Assembly (NCBI RefSeq): GCF_910592395.1
Contig: NC_088326.1
Coordinates: forward strand, 1,803,001 to 1,867,000
DNA from: Lineus longissimus
Lineage: Eukaryota > Nemertea > Pilidiophora > Heteronemertea > Lineidae
Direction of reading: 5' to 3'
Length of the DNA stretch: 64,000 bases
The position numbers and the translations under genes are program-made. Shown here piece by piece: positions 45,621 to 55,362 of the stretch. Each line of letters starts with the position of its first letter. The first letter of the stretch is position 1. The notes under the pieces were generated by a model that saw only the letters and a list, made by a program, of their open reading frames with translations, did not search any database and had not been told where the DNA came from.

Positions 45621-48114
45621 TTCAAATCTGCTGAATAATTTGTACTGCTGAGTTCCTTTTTCAATCACGATATTTTATGAGCTCAATTTTTTATTTATTA
45701 ATATTCCGACCCCAGTGTATTCACTTTGTTACCAGCATTGGTAGAAATTAGTTTTGACGATCGCTGAATTCCATTCCATGAAACATGCCAGATGAGTGAC
45801 CTGTGCATTTGTAATGTAACTTTATGTCTCAAGTGCAGGTGGTGTCTGTCTTGAAAATGGAATGGATGGACCATAATGTAAACTCACTCAGGAGCCATCA
45901 GGACTTTAAAGGTGGCAGCACATGCATTGATTTACCTTCACACCCTAATTTTCTTGATTAAGGTCTTCTTTACATGAAAGAGTCTATTCATGGAAATTGG
46001 GGTGAAAAGGATGTCCTAGTGTCTCCTTGAAGAAATAACGCTGCCCTCTGGAAAGTCATAACAGTTCCTGACTGATTTTACAGTACTGGCAGTGAAAATA
46101 TTTCAGGGATATTGATCTATACAACAAAATTAAGCACTGTAAATTATGCACTATTTGTCGTTTATTCTGAGTTATTTTTTGTCCGGGATATTGATACATG
46201 TAATATATCACTATAAGACAAAGGAAAAATGGTCCTGGTGAAATTTCAAACTCGAAACTTGCATTCTGTTATGTAAATTAATGTAATGGGATCTTTTTAA
46301 ATAGGGACTTCTGAAGAAAACAAATTGAAACCATAAGATTTGTGGGCGATTTTCCTGACATCAAAAAGGTGATATTTCTTTTACATTTCAAGAAGCTCAA
46401 CTGTTCAAAATTTCTGTTCATTTGTCTGTGTCAATAATGCTATTTACTGGTACAGTTGAATATTACCCAAACAGGGTAGTGCTTTTTAACAATAAAACTT
46501 ATATTTTTGCAAATAGACATTTCTTTTCTTTACAGAGTAATTTGATTCTATGCACGAAGGAAAATACTTTTGGGGCAGGCCCCAAACTATACCCGCCTTG
46601 TGTGGCAGTCCATAAGACTTTGTTTAGAATGACACCTCTCGATCAGTCAACTGGACTGCCGGCCCGGGATAACGTCTAGGCCTAGGGCCAGGGCCTACCC
46701 CAACTAACTTGGCACACTTAACGTGAATGTCATAATGACACGACATAGCCATAGCCATGTCATTGATTGAGACTTGACACTAGGAGGACAGACATGACTG
46801 ACGACGGGGACATCAGACTCAGAGACAGAGTCACTCAGAGACCGAGTCACTCTCTGTCAGAAGAGAAAGAAGTCACAACCTGATCAAGGCAGTTTCCTAT
46901 GCTTAGAAACATATCACAACAATTTTGTACACTTAGTCGTTGGGACTAGCATCAAAATAACTTAGTTCACCTAACCAATTTACCTTTGAGTTATATAATT
47001 TGGCTAAAAACGTCTTTTTTTCGCTTGTCAAATTGTCAATAATGGAAAAACGTGCACTTCACCATGTTGACAGGAGGCTGCCATACTTGCATAATATGCC
47101 ATAGTGCATTGTAACAAGGGATCTGATTGGAAGAAATGCGTTTGCAATTAGGGCTGTGATTCATGAAGCTCCGATTTTAGTGATCCGTTTTCTTCTCTCA
47201 GAGTGCAGCCCCAGCGGGTGGCGAATGTGGAAGTCGATACGGCTCTTGCGTGATTTCACAGCATTCAAGAACTGTCCCGGTGCTCAGAGGTACAATCTAC
47301 CCGCCTATTCAATTGCTATATACCAACGACTTTTTAAGTAGAATCACTGCAAATGTTGCCGTTACTTGGCAATATTGATATTCTAATGCGCGTCCGAAAT
47401 AATATTTTCCACCTTATACTTCCGAATGAATCCAGCTGGGGATGCCGTCTGCGACTTTCCAAGTACTGAGGTAGTAATCGACCACTTGGGAGAGTGTCAG
47501 CATTATGATCGGCAACTACATCTGTGCTCGGAGAGTGGTGGTTGCACTCCTGAACCAGAGGCGACGTTAAAACAAGTTCTTCCTCACGATGGTCGTCGAG
47601 GAACATTCTTGCCAGATGACGAATATTACACTACTATTAACACGGTCGTGACTACTTGACCGATTTATTAATCAGTGCACGACTTCTCCAATTATCTTCC
47701 TCAACATGTTGAACGGGTTTCGCAACGCCTCCGAACAACAAGGAACATAATGTACCGAATTATCATAATCATCATCGCCATCACCATTATCACCATCATC
47801 AAACTCATAGCTCAAACTCAGAGTACATCCAGAGGTGACTGAGTCATGACTGTCTCATAGGCTGAGGCCGGTCCACAGCGTCTGGAGTGTAGTCAACTTA
47901 TGTGAAGACTCGATGTTTAAAGATTTTCCTGATAGCGCAAGCGGGATTGTCTCTGAATTGAATTCGCGCAGGGATCAATGACACTACAGACAGCGTTTGT
48001 ACTTCGTAAGGGTTGCGAAACCTGCCTGTTGTTATCAACGAGTCCCTGGTCAATTCCTCCGTCGATAGATTGGACATTTCTTTATTCTATTTTAACCACC
48101 AGCGTAAAGCCAGG
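45621..48114. other. Non-coding interval before GPCR pair
   Basis: No gene supported. Simple CAT/ATC triplet-rich sequence lies near 47760-47800 and GAGTCAC repeats near 46820-46860. Short frames at 47156-47341 and 47426-47659 have no recognisable domain. Confidence 0.5.
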
Positions 48115-49221
48115 CTAGCCTCCTCCATTCATACTCATACTCGGACCCCGGCTGGTGATCCCCTGTCTTCCCAGTAACATCTTCTTCAATGCACGTCTAA
48201 ATCTTGTCCCCGTCAGACAGTAAATATAAAAGTTAATAAAGCTGTTGACCACCCCTAAAAAGTAGGCCCCCATTAGTATGTAATTATAAATATAGTAGTC
48301 GATTAAGGTTGTTCCATTGTCCGCATAAGTTCGGACAATACCGATGATTTGGATCATGGAGCCGGGTAGTTCTAAAATAATGAAAACAACTACAACTGCC
48401 AAGACACGGACTGTCGTCGCCTTGACGTTGTCGCTTGCTTTGCCACCGCTCGTGGTCTGGCTCGCGCTGATGGACGCTGACTGCTTCAGCGCAATAAGCA
48501 GACGATACGTGAAGTACGCGAGACAGAATACCGGGATCCAAGACATCAGAACATTGTGGAGGAAAAGAATGTAAATGATGCGATAGAATGGGTTCGAGTA
48601 CATCGCCGTCTTCCCCCATTTTGGTTTGTACGTATCTGTACACGGGTCATAATGCCAATCGGTCTTGTACGGAAAAAGATAAACAATTCGGTAGAGACAT
48701 GAAAATAGCACAACACCGAGACACATAAGACGCGCGTTTTTGATTGTACAGAGCGACGCCGCGCGCAGTGGTTTGCAGATGGCTATGAAACGCTCCCCAG
48801 CGACGCAGATTGTGACATAGACAGACCATGTCTTCGCGACCCAGACGAATGTCCACAGATATTGGTAGTATTCCTCATAAAACATCTGGTAGTCTACAAG
48901 CGCGCCAAAGTAGGTGTATACGCGCCCGAGTGTGCTTATTAAGAGACGCGACACCAGGACTAAAGTGTCCGCGACGGCCAGGGAACGTAGCAACACCGAT
49001 GTGGATGTGAACGGATGTTCCCTCCCGAGCACAATGTATGAAAGAACATTTCCGATTATCCCGAAAAATATTATAATTAAGTATACTGGGACATACACGA
49101 CAAAAAACGGGACGGACTTGGGGGAGATGACGGTTACATAACGGTGTAAGTATGTATAACATGTTATTGTCCTGCCAGTTTCATCCGAGGCTGCTGACGG
49201 AATGAATGTGAAGTTTTCCAT
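48115..49221 (-). CDS. Rhodopsin-family peptide GPCR, paralogue 1
   Basis: Intronless seven-transmembrane receptor of about 368 aa, at the plasma membrane. I chose the ATG at 49221 (MENFTF) because paralogue 2 begins at the equivalent point (MENVTI); the frame is open to 49314, giving 31 extra unlikely residues. Visible features: N-glycosylation site NFT at the start; TM1 with GNVLSY; TM2 with LAVADTLVL; TM3 ending GERFIAIC, replacing the DRY motif; extracellular loop 2 with YDPCTDTY; TM6 VVFIILELPGS without the usual CWxP; TM7 NSFINFYIYC in place of NPxxY, followed by TGTRFRRALKKML. The pattern resembles invertebrate FMRFamide-receptor-like orphan receptors, so a neuropeptide ligand and G-protein coupling are inferred. 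A close paralogue lies 1.5 kb upstream on the same strand. Confidence 0.85.
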   Translation of the reverse strand: MENFTFIPSAASDETGRTITCYTYLHRYVTVISPKSVPFFVVYVPVYLIIIFFGIIGNVLSYIVLGREHPFTSTSVLLRSLAVADTLVLVSRLLISTLGRVYTYFGALVDYQMFYEEYYQYLWTFVWVAKTWSVYVTICVAGERFIAICKPLRAASLCTIKNARLMCLGVVLFSCLYRIVYLFPYKTDWHYDPCTDTYKPKWGKTAMYSNPFYRIIYILFLHNVLMSWIPVFCLAYFTYRLLIALKQSASISASQTTSGGKASDNVKATTVRVLAVVVVFIILELPGSMIQIIGIVRTYADNGTTLIDYYIYNYILMGAYFLGVVNSFINFYIYCLTGTRFRRALKKMLLGRQGITSRGPSMSMNGGG

Positions 49222-49314
49222 CACGTTGGTTGACAGTCTGCTTTCGCGTTGGGTGTTTCGTGAAGGCGAAATGGGGCCGGGGGAGGGGGGTTTGTTCCTC
49301 CTCGCCGAGGTCAC

Positions 49315-50736
49315 TTCAGGAAGAAAACCTCCCTCTCAGACGTACACCTTTCGTCAATTCGTCTTCGAATCGTAGCGCCTCTGGATCAGCGCTCATCAGC
49401 CAAATATCGTATTTGGGGTTGCGATTGCTCCTGCCTGAGTTTACAGCATGTCCTTTTGTATGTATTTTCGGCTCCTCAACCAAATCTGAACATCGGACAT
49501 GGGCAAATAATTTGAATTAAGCCCTTCGAAGAGTAATTATTGAAGCAAACCAACTTTGGAATCTTAAACCCAGATACATGGGGACAACACACAGTCACTT
49601 CGAGTGCACACCGCCAGCGAACATTGGATGAGACCTAGGCGACCTTGCGATGTTGTGACACATATTCTGGTCCAGTTGATCGCATGATTTTGGGGACACT
49701 GTCCTTCTTAGGCTTGGTCGGCAACCAGTCGAGGAGAATGAAATCCGACAAAGAAATCTTGGCAGGTTTGGCTCGTTGGTGCCAAGACATCTAGGAGACT
49801 CCGAAATCATACCCAGCCCGAAACGGCCAGTCACTTTGACGTGGATTCAAAATCGTGTCCCCGCGCACAAATACAGAATACAGAATGAGATTACATGTAT
49901 ACGCTTATATCATCCCATTATTGCCAAGTTTAAAATATCATGGTGTTATATGTTGACGAGGAGTAATACATCATCGTTGTTATCAGATGGGCGTTTGTCA
50001 GTAATTTCAGCTTTGAGCGCAATTTTTTCTTCGACTGACAATTATATTCTTCGGTGAGTGCAATTATGTAATTTTGTGTTTTGCGCTCACTGCGACGCCT
50101 TGGGGTAGCGTGGAGTTGGTTGGGAATCATCCTGGAATAACCTGTGGTTTTCAATATACTACTCCGCCTCTCGATTTTTCATTTTGTAATGACGAAGGAG
50201 CGAAAAAACCCCCCTGAATTTCAGGATAGTCGTCAGGTTGTCTGGGCTCCGTGTGCTTGACCCCACTATTGTTGATTATCGAAAAATAGGGAGATTTCGC
50301 AACCATTATAAAAACGAAAACCAATAACTGGCGTATACATGTGTAATTGGTCTTTGTTTTTCGATTGTGAATTCCCCCGTTCTCGCAAACCATACTCCTC
50401 AACTCGCCCGTATAAGGGACGTATTACACAGTGAACGGCCCTAAAGCTCTGGATGAAAATCACGATCAGGAAGGTGAGCCGTTTGACATTGCGTCGAATT
50501 GGAGTTGGAGATCACTTGAGGCGACATGCAATGACGTCACTGTAGACACGGCAAGGATCCGTTGCGACTATCAACTTGGTTTCATCTGTCTCATAATCAA
50601 TCGTGACTCGAACATAAAACAAAATGGCACCATCTTGATTGCACTAGCGTCTTCATACCTCCTGCGATAAGTTAATTGTGACATCTATAAATTGACAGAA
50701 GGTAACATATTTTACACTCAACCATCCGAATCATAC
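49315..50736. other. Spacer between GPCR paralogues
   Basis: No supported gene. It should hold the 5' region of paralogue 1 and the 3' region of paralogue 2 (both minus strand). Short frames here lack domain character. Confidence 0.5.
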
Positions 50737-51834
50737 TCATACTCGGGCCCCGGTGGAGGATCCCCCGGCTGTACACAGTAAAATCTTCTTCAATGCACGT
50801 CTAAACCTTGTCCCCGTCAGACAGTAAATATAAAAGTTAATAAAACTGTTGACCAACCCTAAAAAGTAGGCCCCCATTAGTATGTATTTATAAATATAGT
50901 AGTCGATTAAGGTTGTGCCATTGTCCGCGTAGGTTCGGATAATACCGACAATTTGAATCAAGGAGCCGGGTAGTTCTAAAATAATGAAGACAACCACAAC
51001 TGCCAAGACACGGACTGTCGTCGCCTTGACGTTGTCGCTTGCTTTGCCGCCGCTCGTGGTCTGGCTCGCGCTGATGGACGCTGACTGCTTCAGCGCAATA
51101 AGCAGACGATACGTGAAGTACGTGAGACAGAATACCGGGATCCAAGACATCAGAACATTGTGGAGGAAAAGAATATAAATGATGCGATAGAATGGGTTCG
51201 AGTACATCGCCGTCTTCCCCCATTTTGGTTTGTACGTATCTGTACACGGGTCATAATGCCAATTGGTCTTATACGGGAAAAGATAAACAATTCTGTAGAG
51301 ACATGAAAATAGCACAACACCGAGACACATAAGACGCGCGTTTTTGATTGTACAGAGCGACGCCGCGCGCAGTGGTTTGCAGATGGCTATGAAACGCTCC
51401 CCAGCGACACAGATTGTGACATAGACAGACCATGTCTTCGCGACCCAGACGAATGTCCACAGATATTTGTAGTATTCCTCATAGAACATCTGGTAGTCTT
51501 CAAGCGCGCCAAAGTAGGTGTAAACACGTATGAGCGTGATGTATAAGAGACGCGACACCAGGACCAATGTGTCCGCGACAGCCAGAGATCGCAGAAACAC
51601 TGACGTGGATGTGAACGGACGCTCTGCCCCGATGACAAAATACGAAAGAACATTCCCGATCATTCCGCAAAATATTATTCCGAGGTATATTGGGAAATAG
51701 ACGACAAAAAACGGCATGAACCGAGGCGTGATCTCGGTCACATGACGGATTGGGTATGTGTAGCATGTTATTGTCCCGCCAGTTTTATCCGGGGTTGTTC
51801 CCTCTGAGGGAACGATTGTGACGTTTTCCATCAC
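50737..51834 (-). CDS. Rhodopsin-family peptide GPCR, paralogue 2
   Basis: Intronless 365-aa receptor, tandem paralogue of the gene at 48115-49221. It may start at the first or second Met (51834 or 51831). Same landmarks: N-terminal NVT sequon, GNVLSYF in TM1, LAVADTLVL in TM2, GERFIAIC at the end of TM3, YDPCTDTY in loop 2, and NSFINFYIYC plus TGTRFRRALKK after TM7. From TM3 to the end only about ten residues differ from paralogue 1 and the DNA is nearly identical, while the N-terminus, TM1-TM2 region and C-terminal tail are clearly diverged. FMRFamide-receptor-like is a family-level guess and the ligand is unknown. Confidence 0.85.
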   Translation of the reverse strand: MMENVTIVPSEGTTPDKTGGTITCYTYPIRHVTEITPRFMPFFVVYFPIYLGIIFCGMIGNVLSYFVIGAERPFTSTSVFLRSLAVADTLVLVSRLLYITLIRVYTYFGALEDYQMFYEEYYKYLWTFVWVAKTWSVYVTICVAGERFIAICKPLRAASLCTIKNARLMCLGVVLFSCLYRIVYLFPYKTNWHYDPCTDTYKPKWGKTAMYSNPFYRIIYILFLHNVLMSWIPVFCLTYFTYRLLIALKQSASISASQTTSGGKASDNVKATTVRVLAVVVVFIILELPGSLIQIVGIIRTYADNGTTLIDYYIYKYILMGAYFLGLVNSFINFYIYCLTGTRFRRALKKILLCTAGGSSTGARV

Positions 51835-53018
51835 TGGACCGATATAGTTTGCGTCGATGTTTAGATTGAAAATTCTTCTTCGTCACACCATCTGTGACCG
51901 AGGACAACTCAAAGCGTCTTCAACTTGTTGTTCCTCTTGGACTAATCACAATTACCAGATGTTGACGAAGACAGTCGGGATGAAAACGTCGTGAAGACGT
52001 CCTAACTAATTAATAATTATACTCCTGACGACGGGCATCCAATCTCCGAAACATCGCATGCACCAACGCCATCACCCATGATTTCATTTCGGTACATCAG
52101 CGGACAAAATGTGAATGAGTGAGGCGAATATAGCTGAGCACACACGGCAAACGACAAACGACTTGACCACAGGGAAAACCATCGGAAAGACTGGAGTCTT
52201 GACGGGGAGTGGCCGACATCGGAAGAGTCGCATGCGACTCCCCCTAACCGATGCTTCCACCACAATGTCATGTCGCATGGCACACTTGTTCCAATCCCAG
52301 ATTTTCAACACAACTTCGAACTGGATCTTTTTTTCAACAAGTCGCGATATCACGCTGTCGATAATTGCCGATTATTATGCCCATTATCAGTCTATCAAAT
52401 ACCGTAATCTCCAATAATTTCACGTGTAGCGCGATTTTATATCATTTCTTTCTGTGGAAATTGTGTTGCCATGGGATCATCGTCTTCCGGACAAGAGGCC
52501 GGTCCGCTCTTGACCGATTTTACAGTAGCTACCTACTGCGCATGCCTAGGCGTCAAATTCTCTTGACTTCCGCTTATAAAAAGTAATCTGCAAAGAAGGA
52601 ATTCTTCCCATTAATCACATCTTTCCACGATTTCAACTTGATTTAGTAAGATATTTTGCGTTTAACGAGTGAGGTTGAATCGGTGCCAAATGTTTTGAAG
52701 GGTTTGAATGTCCATAATTTACAGAAATGGTCGAGTTGTCTGCTAAAAGCGGACACACAGACATCCAATATGCAAAACGAAGACCATAGAACAAAGACCG
52801 CCCTTGGACTTGGAGAACAACCAAGACCCCATTTTTTGAGGTAGACAATAGCAGGAGAAAAATAGGTCTGAATCGAATAGGGACCCCCGGACCAGACCTT
52901 GATTGAACCAACCCAGACCAAACTCAACTAACTCGCCCCAGAAGACCCAACTCCAACCGAATTTCGTCTTTTGTTTATTGGCCACAACCCCTGAAATGCT
53001 TATCTTCTTCTCCATTAG
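51835..53018. other. Spacer, probable divergent promoter region
   Basis: Lies between the start of GPCR paralogue 2 (minus) and the plus-strand gene at 53040. No reading frame is supported. An acceptor-like CTTCTCCATTAG at 53007-53018 suggests that the plus-strand gene has an upstream untranslated exon here. Confidence 0.5.
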
Positions 53019-53039
53019 GTGCCAGCACTGCAGCCGTAG

Positions 53040-54557
53040 ATGGACAGTACAGAAGCAGAACAAGATAAATCCTGTTTACCGAATTCAGGCGCTGAAAGTG
53101 AGGAGTTTCATCAAGACCATGTGATAACTTTCCACAATGACCTCAAGCATGCTGTAATCATTGGAGACTGCGTCCCTTCTGACAATGCAGATGGGACAAC
53201 TGTACAAAACCTTGTCATAAAACAGGAATCTTTCCAGTACGAATTCTGTGTGGATGATACTGATGTACCAGACATTGTTGCCGCGGAGACGGTAGTCACG
53301 ACGACACCTCCGCGACCTCGCCAGGCCTTCTCATTGGATGATGTCATCAAGGGCAGTCCTCTCTGCGTCAAGATCTTCTCTCCCGATCACAAGACAGATA
53401 GAGTTTTTCTTGACCATTTACAAACTTTGGATGATGCAAATGTTTGGTCGCAGTTCTCTGGTGGAAAACTTACCAGGTTTGTAAGCTCCTTTTGTTCAAG
53501 GATCACCAGGCCCAGTTGCACAACGGGGCCTAGTTAACTCAAGTGCCAGGCCACTGGTCAGCTCCTAAAGTGAACTTCTCCCTGCATTCTTGTTGGGTCT
53601 TTGTCCACAGAAGACCAATTTGGGATGAATGGAAATAATCATGAACGCAACTGTTTTTGAATTGGAAAACTTAAGAAGAGTTGGTCAACTGGCAAACTGA
53701 AAACTGTCAACGAAATGAAACATTACCTCTCTTTACAGCGTTGAAGAAACTAGCGAAAGTGAGCTGAACACGTCCCAAGAGTCATTCATTGCGTTGGCGC
53801 CGGACAGCATCCTGGCGTCTGGTACAGAGCCACCCGACTCTGCCAACCAGTTCCTTGGTCACAAACAGATGCAGCAGGCATTTGAGGTGAAGCAGGAGGC
53901 GCGACGTGTCAAGCAGGAGAGAGATCGGATGCAGAAACGGCGCCAGAGGCTCAATCCAGATTTCAGGTTAGGTTTTTTTCCTCGGTATTCACTTACAAGA
54001 GCAGTTGTTGCATGCCACTGACTGTCAAGTACCAATTGGAGTTATTGGTCTGGTGACGAGATATTCAAGTTAAGTTACTTGCCAAAGGACAAAAGTAAGG
54101 TGTTGGTATCGAAGCCTAAGTGTTTGGACTGGATCACAAGCATTAGACCAGACCACTTAACAAGACTACGCCATCCTGAGGAGAAATCAAAATCATACCA
54201 GCAAAGTTGCCATGAACCCAACTACCTTGCCTGGTTTGAGACGGACCATAACGAAATCAACCCCCTTCCTAGTTTTCCCCATTTCTTCTTTACAGAAATA
54301 AAGAAAAGGAGAAAGCCAAGGAACGCATGAGGAACAAACGCATGAATCCTCAGTACCGAGACGTCGAGCGCAAGAAGGATCGAGTCCGCCGAAGAGTTTC
54401 GCGCCACCGAACAGCCATACAAAAAATGCAAGAAAATGGTGCTATGGAAAACCAATACCAAAGACTTTTACAGAACATTGATGGCATGAATGTTGTTGTT
54501 GAAGGTGCAAATAATCATACTCGCTTTGCGGAACCCGAAGGATTTTATACCCTGTAG
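53040..54557 (+). CDS. Unrecognised basic protein with NP-x-[FY]-R repeats (308 aa)
   Basis: Three coding exons: 53040-53476, 53739-53966, 54296-54557. Phases match (donors GTTTGT and GTTAGG; acceptors TTTACAG). The N-terminal half is acidic to neutral, without a recognised domain, rich in Asp/Thr/Val. The C-terminal half is strongly basic and predicted helical, with Arg/Lys/Glu/Gln heptad-like sequence and two repeats of about 21-23 residues centred on NPDFR (218-222) and NPQYR (239-243), each preceded by R-M-x-x-[KR]-R. This recalls arginine-rich STPR-type DNA-binding repeats in invertebrate nuclear proteins, so a nuclear DNA- or RNA-binding role is plausible but unproven. It ends in a short acidic/aromatic tail. 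A plus-strand AATAAA lies at 54802-54807. The gene converges on DDX54. Confidence 0.8.
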
Positions 54558-55362
54558 GAAGATTTCAGAATCTGCCTGGTTACAGGATGTGATTTTGGAA
54601 GGCAACATAAGAAAGGGGCTCTCTGAATCTTCTGCGGGCCATGAGGTTACTCTTGAAAGTGTTAACATCAATGTTATGGAACCTTTCGTTATGGGTGCAG
54701 GAAAGTTCTCCTGTAATGACTGTTTGCGAAATGATTCCTTATTTCAGCAGTTGTTCTTATTTATCAACAAAGTTGAAACAATGTCTTTAAATATGCAGAG
54801 AAATAAATTTATTTACCTTTTTAACAATATTTCATTTGAGTTACTTTTATATACCAGCCGACCTCAAGCTGATCCATAGTGTTGAGCTTGATATGAAAGA
54901 CTGGACTTGAACAATAAGCCAAATTGGTCATCCGCTGGATAGGATCTTACAGAAGTGGACAGGCAACTCTCATTTAAGCCCTCCCATCCCATTTCAAACA
55001 AGGAACTGGTCACTTTCACAACAGAACTACCGGTCTAACCAATAGACTCTTTCGAACTTAATCCACTTAAATGTCAAACGAATCAATGGGTGATATGAAT
55101 AAAGGCTAGCAAATGCTTTTACTTCAATTTTGTACAGAAAGGCCAAGTGTAATTGTACATGGAGTTTTAGATAAAAGCATTTGATAGTCTTTATTCATAT
55201 CACCCAATGTATCTGCAATTTTCCTGCACCTGGTCAATGGGAAGATCGTAATTATCAATCCTGATTAACTCCAGACGCGCAAGCGCTGTGGACTGAAATC
55301 AACTACGCAGACATGTGCATTTCATATTCACTGACACATTTGTTCAGCACAGTCGGTCACTC
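54558..55362. other. Convergent intergenic region
   Basis: Lies between the stop of the plus-strand basic-protein gene and the stop of DDX54 (minus). It holds the plus-strand AATAAA at 54802, then the palindromic element at 55087-55206, which carries AATAAA on both strands (plus 55098-55103, minus 55195-55190). No additional gene. Confidence 0.6.
55087..55206. mobile_element. 120-bp palindromic element, copy B
   Basis: Same element as at 24739-24858 but in the opposite internal orientation, with identical TGGGTGATATGAATAAAG terminal inverted repeats. It lies between two convergent genes. The minus-strand AATAAA it supplies (55195-55190) is the nearest such signal after the DDX54 stop (168 nt). 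Confidence 0.88.

Noticed and set aside
47426-47659. 77-residue frame with a few Cys residues
   Set aside because: No recognised domain, no convincing flanking splice sites, and no homologue that I recall.
49222-49314. N-terminal extension of GPCR paralogue 1 from the first in-frame Met
   Set aside because: The paralogue aligns only from the internal Met at 49221, and the extension is a Ser/Pro/Arg-rich stretch without a signal peptide.
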